This document shows positions 1-3,845 of a stretch of 5,435 nt of DNA, piece after piece. Within the stretch, counting starts at the first letter, position 1. Each line of letters begins with the position of its first letter. The position numbers and the translations under genes are program-made. The notes beneath the pieces were generated by a model that saw only the letters and a list, made by a program, of their open reading frames with translations, had not been told where the DNA came from and made no database searches. The DNA comes from Mayfieldus sp038317345 (GTDB lineage Bacteria; Actinomycetota; Thermoleophilia; Solirubrobacterales; 70-9), in NCBI GenBank assembly GCA_038317345.1, contig JBBQBH010000090.1:1-5435 (forward strand). The letters run 5' to 3'.

Positions 1-146
1 TCCGCCTCAACGGAGAGTACGGCGAAAGCCGTCGACCCGAGATAGCTGAGGCGCTCGGCGACCGCTACGCCGCCTGGCAGCAACCCGACGGCTCCATTGT
101 CGGCTCCGCGTCGGTCTGGATCGTCACCGCCACCAATCCCGACTAG
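1..146 (+). CDS. C-terminal end of a probable SAM-dependent methyltransferase (5' end outside window)
   Basis: An open frame runs from the first full codon at position 3 to a TAG at 144-146, giving 47 residues with no start codon in the window. The tail contains EIAEALGDRYAAWQQPDGSI followed by SASVWIVTATNP. A helix ending in a 'yaa...pDGs' segment and then a final hydrophobic strand with a 'WiVtA' pattern is typical of the C-terminus of class I (Rossmann-fold, methyltransferase type 11/25-like) SAM methyltransferases. The SAM-binding motifs would lie upstream and are not visible, so the substrate cannot be inferred. Third codon positions are mostly G or C, which supports real coding. The last base of the stop codon coincides with a 7-mer complementary to the tRNA-Arg acceptor strand downstream. 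The family assignment is an inference from a short tail; coding on this strand is better supported. Confidence 0.55.
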   Translation, partial: RLNGEYGESRRPEIAEALGDRYAAWQQPDGSIVGSASVWIVTATNPD

Positions 147-219
147 CGCCCGACATGGCAGGCGCGGGATTCGTAATCGCAAAGGGCCGGGGATACTCCA
201 AGGTGGTTGGATTAGACGG

Positions 220-291
220 CATCTACGAAACCGAAGGTCACAGGTTCGAATCCTGTCGGGTGCGCTCCGCTTTGTCGGCTCAAACCGCTGG
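220..291 (+). repeat. att-like direct repeat copy 1: 3' half of tRNA-Arg(ACG) plus flank
   Basis: Bases 220-256 are identical to 2667-2703. Similarity continues imperfectly to about 291, including a shared GCGCTCCG and GGCTCAAA. The sequence reads as the 3' part of a tRNA: anticodon loop CTACGAA (223-229, anticodon ACG), 3' anticodon strand ACCGA (230-234), 5-nt variable loop (235-239), T-arm ACAGG-TTCGAAT-CCTGT (240-256), 3' acceptor strand CGGGTGC (257-263) and discriminator G (264). No CCA is encoded. The preceding bases GGCAT cannot pair with ACCGA, so the 5' half is missing or scrambled and this is not a functional tRNA. Such 3' halves are the usual remnants of integrase attachment sites. 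A TTGGATTAGA stretch at 207-216 resembles a D-loop, so a degenerate pseudo-tRNA is an alternative. Confidence 0.8.
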
Positions 292-370
292 TAGAGGGGA
301 AAACTGGCGAGTCGTTGGCGCTTCGCCAAACCACGCGTCAGGGCTGATACTGGCCTCCGCGCCTGACAGG

Positions 371-392
371 ACTATCGCGCAACTATCGCGCG
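371..392. repeat. tandem 11-bp duplication
   Basis: ACTATCGCGCA (371-381) is immediately followed by ACTATCGCGCG (382-392). This is two copies with one mismatch at the last base, in the non-coding stretch downstream of att-like copy 1. The 11-bp period places both copies on nearly the same helix face, which could suit a protein-binding site. It may equally be a replication-slippage product. No function is claimed. Confidence 0.5.
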
Positions 393-402
393 GATCTGAG
401 CT

Positions 403-500
403 TTGAAACCGGTTCCGAGGCCTCGGGTCTCGCTGACTTGCGCGCCCCGGTTCGGGGCGAGAATAGTAATCCCACGGTCGTCGTGGAACAGCGTGGCGAA
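403..500. other. cluster of palindromes and hairpins in non-coding stretch
   Basis: Three perfect inverted repeats lie within about 75 bases. CCGAGGCCTCGG (415-426) is a 12-bp palindrome. CGCCCCG-GTT-CGGGGCG (443-459) is a 7-bp stem with a 3-base loop. CCACG-GTCGT-CGTGG (472-486) is a 5-bp stem. The second could form a stable RNA hairpin but has no T-run after it on either strand, so it is not a classical intrinsic terminator. Placed between the att-like repeat and the hydrolase gene, the cluster could be recombinase or regulator binding sites or a transcriptional boundary. The rest of 265-530 shows no credible gene; open frames there run antisense to each other and through the tRNA fragment. 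Confidence 0.5.
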
Positions 501-509
501 TCGGCGGTT
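485..509 (+). promoter_or_regulatory. possible ECF-sigma-like promoter
   Basis: GGAACA at 485-490 is followed after roughly 16 bases by GGTT (506-509), resembling the GGAA...GTT pattern of group IV (ECF) sigma-factor promoters in actinobacteria. It lies just upstream of a good Shine-Dalgarno sequence (517-522) and the small ORF at 531. The spacing is at the short edge and the motif is simple, so chance is a real possibility. Confidence 0.18.
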
Positions 510-530
510 TACACTCGGAGAGACAAACTC

Positions 531-641
531 ATGCGGTCCCGGCCCAGTTCGGGAATGCTGGGTGGCTCGTTTTCCTGCCAGCCGTCGCCGACCCTGCGTC
601 GCCAGGAAGCCAATGCCTTCGAGCAGTCTCACCCCCTCTGA
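531..641 (+). CDS. possible small protein or leader ORF (36 aa)
   Basis: ATG at 531 is preceded by GGAGAG at 517-522, a strong ribosome-binding site with 8 bases of spacing, better placed than the site of the hydrolase gene downstream. The frame ends with TGA at 639-641. The product starts MRSRPSSGMLGGSF, contains one Cys, has no obvious membrane segment and matches no family I recognise. Most codons end in G or C. It lies 61 bases upstream of the hydrolase start on the same strand, so it could be a small co-transcribed protein, an upstream leader peptide, or a truncated gene start left by rearrangement. The evidence is the start signal only; there is no homology support. Confidence 0.3.
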   Translation: MRSRPSSGMLGGSFSCQPSPTLRRQEANAFEQSHPL

Positions 642-702
642 GCTTCGGCCCTGAGAACAAGACAGGCGCCCGCTCATCGACACAAGCGAGGCTCAGGGAA
701 AG

Positions 703-2184
703 ATGAAAAGGATCCTGTTGCCAGCTCTCGGCCTGCTGTTCGTGGCCCTGATGGTGAGCATAACCATCCTGGTGGTGAATTCAAGGCGATCATCATCAGC
801 CAGGTCGCCGGCAAGCATCCCCTTCTTCGGAATGAACTCCATCTCGATGCCGCTCCTGGACCCCTCCGATTTCGGTGGTCACAACCCCTGGGCCAACCCT
901 GCTGCATATACGCAAATTCATGATCTCGGTGCGCCCTATCTGCGAATGCAGTTCGGCCAGGCGATACTCGATGGCAACTACAGCAGCAGCGACAAGATTA
1001 TGACCCGTCTGGCACGGGCCGGAGATAGCGCACTGGGCATGTACTTGGCCACTCCGGATGGAATCGACCTCAATCCAGGCGGGATCTGGAAGGACGGTTG
1101 CGCGTCTGGGTCTCAGCCGCCTACTCCAGGAGCACAGACTGATGCCTACCTCGCCGCTGTAGCGCAGACAGTGCGCCGTTACGGCAACAACGGGACCTTC
1201 TGGACAACCAACAGGTACCGCCAGGCTCATCCTGGCGGCAGCGCCTATCACCCGATTCAGAACTGGGAGGTCTGGAATGAGCCCAATTCCGAGATCTTCT
1301 GGGGTGAGCGCTGTGGGCCGGGTGTCGATCCGACCTCCTATGCCTTGTTCTACAAGCAGGTGCGCTCGACGGTGTTGTCGGCCGACCCAGATGCAGCTGT
1401 GATCACAGCCGGCCTCGCTTCGGCTTACGGCCCCGACAACGACGGGGACGGATTCCCTGATGCCCACCCGAAGTCGATGCTGACCAACCGGTTTTTGCAG
1501 GACGAACTGACCTGGTTGCACGATCACGGAGTTCAGGTCGACGGGGTCGGGCTTCATCCCTACGCCGACAGTCCACAGCGGGTAATCGCCGATGTCGCCG
1601 CGGCACGCGATGTCGTTGCCGCTTCCGGCTACAACTCAGGACTGTGGCTGACCGAGTGGGGTTGGGCGACTGCCGGCCATACGGGCCCCCAAGATGGCGG
1701 GAGCTTTGTCTCCAACCAAAGCGACGTGGGCAACCAACGGCTGCTCTCCGAACAGGATCAGGCCAAAGCTATCGCCGAGACTTTGACGCTGTTCTCCGAA
1801 CACCGGCGGAACCTGGGCATCGTCACCGCCGCATACTTCGATCTCACTGACCAGGCGGCCTACAGTCTCGGCGCCTACGAACTGCACAACGCCACTAAAA
1901 ACTGGACCGTGGGATGGGATCGTTTCGCCGGCCTACTGCGGGTTCTTCCCGATCCCAAGCTGCCCTTCTGCGATCCACAGTTCTCAGAGGACCCGAGCTA
2001 TCCCAACCCGCCGATCGGGGGCGGCAGCTGGGCTTCCTGTCGCAACTCTGCGGGACAGATGGTCTGGACCTTGACCTACGCGCCGAAGCCCAGCTACTCC
2101 ACCTTTGCTGCGACGACGAACAAGTTGCACGAGCCTGATTCATTCACTGGAGGAAGCGCCCAGCCAATCGCGCCGGGGCCCTGA
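703..2184 (+). CDS. membrane-anchored clan GH-A glycoside hydrolase (GH39/PslG-like)
   Basis: This 493-residue retaining glycoside hydrolase with a TIM-barrel fold should cut polysaccharide or glycoside bonds outside the cell. Residues 4-25 form a hydrophobic segment after MKR, with no lipobox Cys, so it is an uncleaved anchor or signal peptide; 26-38 is a Ser/Arg linker. The barrel begins near FFGMN (41-45). NWEVWNEPN (187-195) supplies the acid/base Glu193, and LWLTEWGW (314-321) the nucleophile Glu318; the 125-residue gap suits clan A. GLHPY (283-287) is a further conserved strand-end motif. An insertion at 245-253 (DNDGDGFPD) looks like a calcium-binding loop. Four Cys (133, 204, 423, 446) could form two disulfides, fitting export. 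The start is ATG with AGGGA at 695-699 and GAGG at 688-691. The C-terminus ends in a Pro/Gly-rich tail 10 bases before an IS3 end, so it may have been altered by that insertion. Exact GH family and substrate are uncertain (GH5, GH39 or a related family). Confidence 0.82.
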   Translation: MKRILLPALGLLFVALMVSITILVVNSRRSSSARSPASIPFFGMNSISMPLLDPSDFGGHNPWANPAAYTQIHDLGAPYLRMQFGQAILDGNYSSSDKIMTRLARAGDSALGMYLATPDGIDLNPGGIWKDGCASGSQPPTPGAQTDAYLAAVAQTVRRYGNNGTFWTTNRYRQAHPGGSAYHPIQNWEVWNEPNSEIFWGERCGPGVDPTSYALFYKQVRSTVLSADPDAAVITAGLASAYGPDNDGDGFPDAHPKSMLTNRFLQDELTWLHDHGVQVDGVGLHPYADSPQRVIADVAAARDVVAASGYNSGLWLTEWGWATAGHTGPQDGGSFVSNQSDVGNQRLLSEQDQAKAIAETLTLFSEHRRNLGIVTAAYFDLTDQAAYSLGAYELHNATKNWTVGWDRFAGLLRVLPDPKLPFCDPQFSEDPSYPNPPIGGGSWASCRNSAGQMVWTLTYAPKPSYSTFAATTNKLHEPDSFTGGSAQPIAPGP

Positions 2185-2194
2185 CCGGCTTTCG

Positions 2195-2311
2195 TGGACA
2201 CTTCCCCACTTGGGAGCCAAGCCTCCCGGGAAGGAGTCCAAGTGCCTCGAACAAAGACCCCCGCATCCGCCGGAGTTCCGCTCTGAGGCAGTCCGCCTGG
2301 TCAATACCTCT
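2195..2311 (+). pseudogene. IS3-family insertion sequence left end with truncated, frameshifted orfA
   Basis: A GTG at 2242, preceded by AAGGAG (2231-2236) with 5-base spacing, opens with V/M-PRTKTP. After a run of five C (2258-2262) the reading continues one frame over as HPPEFRSEAVRLVNTS, ending about 2311. Joined, this matches the start of IS3-family OrfA proteins (pattern MPRTKTPHPPEFRrEAVRLV), the N-terminal part of the helix-turn-helix DNA-binding domain. Four Cs would restore the frame, so a one-base insertion is the simplest cause. Similarity stops after the first helix; the rest of orfA and the DDE-bearing orfB are absent. TGGACACTTCCCC at 2195-2207 looks like the IS terminal repeat, placing its end about 10 bases after the hydrolase stop. 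No right end is visible. The element is dead. Confidence 0.7.
2201..2233 (+). promoter_or_regulatory. leader hairpin overlapping the IS3 orfA ribosome-binding site
   Basis: CTTCCC (2201-2206) can pair with GGGAAG (2228-2233), and GGGAG (2212-2216) with CTCCC (2223-2227). The result is a two-part stem with a 5-base bulge on the 5' side. The outer 3' strand overlaps AAGGAG, the Shine-Dalgarno of orfA. Insertion sequences commonly bury their start signals in structure so that read-through from outside does not express the transposase. This is inferred from pairing only. Confidence 0.4.
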
Positions 2312-2630
2312 CCTGGTCCCGCAGGAACAAGCGATGTAATTCGAGGCTGGTCCTACCCGGCGGCCAACCTGTCTTGGCCGGCCCGCTGGGGAGGAGCGCT
2401 GGGCCCCGGCGGAGATCCGCTCGAGGTGCTCCACGACCACTTCCACCGACTCGAGCAGGCGGTCAACGACCTCGCGCTCCTCGCCCTTCTCTAAACGGCC
2501 GATCGCGGGTGAGCGCGATCCGGGCCTGGACCCGGATCCTCGAACAGCGGTACGAGATTCTTTCTCAGCCGGGGCTGGTGCCCTTGTCCTTGGAGCGCGA
2601 CAATTACCCCCAAACCCTCACGCCGATAAA
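2312..2630. other. degraded sequence between IS3 relic and att-like copy 2
   Basis: No gene with a credible start and family match is visible. A plus-strand frame ending in TAA at 2492-2494 reads ...DPLEVLHDHFHRLEQAVNDL, and the opposite strand over the same bases reads ...EEREVVDRLLESVEVVVEHL. Both have high G/C third positions and helix-like composition, so one may be a fragment of a former gene, but I cannot decide which. A perfect 8-bp hairpin, GATCCGGG-CCTGGA-CCCGGATC, lies at 2517-2538 without a T-run after it. The segment is probably a mosaic of relics. Confidence 0.4.
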
Positions 2631-2646
2631 CCGCTTGGCCAAGCGG
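2631..2646. repeat. perfect 16-bp palindrome upstream of att-like copy 2
   Basis: CCGCTTGGCCAAGCGG is identical to its reverse complement over all 16 bases. It ends 20 bases before the tRNA-Arg repeat core at 2667. A dyad this perfect next to an attachment-site remnant could be a site for a dimeric protein such as a recombinase accessory factor or repressor. No matching palindrome is seen beside copy 1, so the link to integration is only positional. Confidence 0.55.
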
Positions 2647-2666
2647 GACTCCGCCGGCAAGCCAAC

Positions 2667-2738
2667 CATCTACGAAACCGAAGGTCACAGGTTCGAATCC
2701 TGTTGGGCGCGCTCCGATCTTGGGGCTCAAAACGCTTG
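2667..2738 (+). repeat. att-like direct repeat copy 2: 3' half of tRNA-Arg(ACG) plus flank
   Basis: This is the second copy of the repeat at 220-291, in the same orientation and offset by 2447 bp. It has anticodon loop CTACGAA at 2670-2676, T-arm at 2687-2703, acceptor strand TGGGCGC at 2704-2710 and discriminator G at 2711. It differs from copy 1 at two acceptor-strand positions (2704 and 2708). Upstream of 2667 the sequence is unrelated to a tRNA 5' half and to the flank of copy 1, so the junction lies at the anticodon loop in both copies. Read on the minus strand, the T-arm gives a TGFEPVTFGF peptide, which explains a long spurious minus-strand open frame here. I read it as an attachment-site remnant of an integrated element. 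Confidence 0.8.
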
Positions 2739-2814
2739 GTTGCGCGGAATGCGGGGATCGGGCACTCCGTCGGTCGATTGATGAAAGCGGCGGGGAGCGA
2801 CGCCTGTCGCCTAG

Positions 2815-3086
2815 GAAAACATCGCACGAACCATCACATCGGCGGTAGCGCCGCGACCCCTCGGCTGCCGCGAGGATCCTCTGCATGAACAGCTCGACCA
2901 TGGAGCCCGGGAATTCGCCGAAACCGGCGGGGGAGACCCGAAGCGAAACGGCCGCAAACGCGTTGTTGCCTCTGGCAAGTCGGTCGACAGAGCGCATGTA
3001 GATCCCGCTCTGGCGCTGGCATATGAACCGCCAAGCTCTACGAGCGGCTGCTGGGAGACCGTTACACCGCGCAGGCCGCGGGCTGA
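2815..3086 (+). pseudogene. broken gene of unknown function (start missing, one frameshift)
   Basis: After a TAG at 2812-2814 a plus-strand frame stays open with no ATG start and reads NIARTITSAVAPRPL..., then EQLDHGAREFAETGGG, GRKRVVASGKSVDRAHV and DPALALAYE up to about 3027. From 3030 the adjacent frame reads AKLYERLLGDRYTAQAAG and ends at TGA 3084-3086. That frame is closed by a TGA just upstream of 3030, and the two pieces join naturally (ALAYE-x-AKLYERLLGDRY) if a small indel is assumed near 3028. Together they look like the C-terminal ~90 residues of a soluble, charged protein. I recognise no domain. Position right after the att-like repeat fits a gene truncated by insertion. Open frames on the minus strand here are longer but have poor composition and run through the tRNA fragment. 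Confidence 0.4.
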
Positions 3087-3115
3087 GCTGCCAGGCTTGG
3101 GGCACCAACTAGGGT

Positions 3116-3138
3116 GGTCACAGCAGTTCGCTGCGACC
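3116..3138. promoter_or_regulatory. inverted repeat upstream of the SET-domain gene
   Basis: GGTC-A-CAGC (3116-3124) pairs with GCTG-C-GACC (3130-3138) around a 5-base centre, giving two 4-bp blocks separated by one mismatch. It lies 21 bases before the chosen SET start, where an operator or 5'-UTR hairpin would sit. There is no direct evidence of regulation. Confidence 0.3.
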
Positions 3139-3159
3139 AACCAACTGAGAGGCGGTCGG

Positions 3160-3678
3160 ATGGATCCTGTCGGCTACGAGCTACGCCCAACCACGGACGG
3201 CAAGGGCGGTCGTGTGCGCGCCACCCGATGCTTCGACATCGGCGAGACGGTGATGGTCGGAGAAATCGAGCGTCGAGTCGACAGAAACGACTCCCATGCA
3301 ACCCAGGTGAGCCGCACCGAGTGGGTGCAGCATGGCGGCCTCGGGCCGAAGGTCAATCACTCGTGCAGCCCCAACTGCGGCGTGCGCCTGAACGACTCAG
3401 GAGCCTGCGACTTCGTGGCCCGTGAGGCGATCGTGGCGGGCGAAGAGATCACCTTCGACTATGCCATGCGGAACTACTCGGTCGAGCACTTTCCGGGCGG
3501 CTGCCTTTGTGGCTCAGATATATGTCGCATTTCGATAACTGGTTGGAAGGATCTCTCCGACGAGCGAAAGGCGGCCTACCGGGGGCTGGTCGCCCCATAC
3601 CTCCTCGAGATCGACCGAGAGACAAGATCCGCCGAGAAAGAGCAACTGCGCGTCAGCCCGCCCACTCGAGGAACGTGA
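3160..3678 (+). CDS. SET-domain protein-lysine methyltransferase with post-SET zinc motif
   Basis: This 172-residue protein consists of little more than a SET domain, the fold that moves a methyl group from SAM to a lysine side chain of a protein. The N-terminal GKGGRVRATRCFDIGE corresponds to the G-x-G/'ragrdI..Ge' start of SET domains. NHSCSPN (66-72) is the signature substrate/SAM motif, and GEEITFDYA (94-102) carries the catalytic-site Tyr101. CLCGSDICR (115-123) is a post-SET C-x-C-x4-C motif. In eukaryotic SUV39-type enzymes those three Cys bind Zn with the Cys of NHSC (here Cys69), and all four are present. No pre-SET domain, signal peptide or membrane segment is seen, so it is cytoplasmic. 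ATG 3160 is chosen because GAGAGG (3147-3152) sits 7 bases upstream; an in-frame ATG at 3097 has a poorer context. The partner protein is unknown. Confidence 0.87.
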   Translation: MDPVGYELRPTTDGKGGRVRATRCFDIGETVMVGEIERRVDRNDSHATQVSRTEWVQHGGLGPKVNHSCSPNCGVRLNDSGACDFVAREAIVAGEEITFDYAMRNYSVEHFPGGCLCGSDICRISITGWKDLSDERKAAYRGLVAPYLLEIDRETRSAEKEQLRVSPPTRGT

Positions 3679-3701
3679 CGAGTGCTTGCGGTGGTTCCTG
3701 A

Positions 3702-3845
3702 ACCGCACGAGCGCAGCTCGCCGAGTTCGACTTCACGGCGCTCGCGCAGCGCGCCAAGCGACCGGGAAACGAGTTCGAGGCGTTCCGCGTCGAGGCCGCA
3801 GCGGAGGCCTCCCGCCGGCGAGTCGCGCGTAAATGTCTGAGCTGA
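3702..3845 (+). pseudogene. start-less C-terminal gene relic overlapping the phosphatase start
   Basis: A frame opens after TGA 3699-3701 and runs to TGA 3843-3845, reading AQLAEFDFTALAQRAKRPGN, EFEAFRVEAAAEASRRRVAR and KCLS, with no ATG or GTG near its beginning. Third positions are mostly G/C and composition is helical, so it looks coding. The adjacent frame just upstream (about 3677-3713) reads DECLRWFLNRTSA, which could be the same gene before a frameshift. Its stop lies 13 bases inside the phosphatase gene. I recognise no family. It may be the tail of a gene displaced by rearrangement, or an unannotated short gene with an unusual start. Confidence 0.35.

Larger units (their letters stand above)
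220..2703. mobile_element. putative eroded integrated cassette bounded by tRNA-Arg att-like repeats
   Basis: The segment is delimited by two direct copies of a tRNA-Arg 3' half that share 37 identical bases. Inside are a palindrome-rich leader, a glycoside hydrolase gene and an IS3 transposase relic followed by degraded sequence. No integrase, excisionase or replication gene is visible, so it cannot be a self-sufficient element. It could be a remnant, a cassette mobilised in trans, or one of several stacked insertions at one tRNA locus whose intact tRNA lies outside the window. The hydrolase uses A/T-ending codons (gca tat acg caa att cat gat near its start) more often than the phosphatase downstream, which fits separate origins but was judged by eye. 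The boundaries are inferred from the repeats alone. Confidence 0.45.

Noticed and set aside
315..329. TTGGCG-CTT-CGCCAA hairpin as an intrinsic terminator
   Set aside because: It has a 6-bp stem but no T-run follows and no gene end is close, so I do not call it a terminator.
97..406. Plus-strand frames reading through the first tRNA fragment (YETEGHRFESC)
   Set aside because: The shared peptide in both repeats comes from the tRNA sequence itself, not from a protein domain.
796..1557. 253-codon minus-strand frame opposite the hydrolase
   Set aside because: It lies wholly within the gene whose plus frame carries both catalytic Glu motifs; it is a high-GC shadow frame.
2618..2827. Minus-strand frame with PNRIRTCDLRF
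   Set aside because: It is another antisense frame through the same tRNA fragment; such peptides recur only because the tRNA sequence is conserved.
2908..2925. GAGCCCGGGAATTCGCC resembling adjacent SmaI/EcoRI cloning sites
   Set aside because: The surrounding frame continues smoothly through it and no vector sequence is seen nearby; it is coincidence.
2491..3108. Long minus-strand open frame (205 codons) with a TGFEPVTFGF segment
   Set aside because: That peptide is the antisense reading of a tRNA T-arm and anticodon region. The frame crosses the tRNA-Arg fragment and lies opposite better coding-like plus-strand frames, so it is a spurious ORF.
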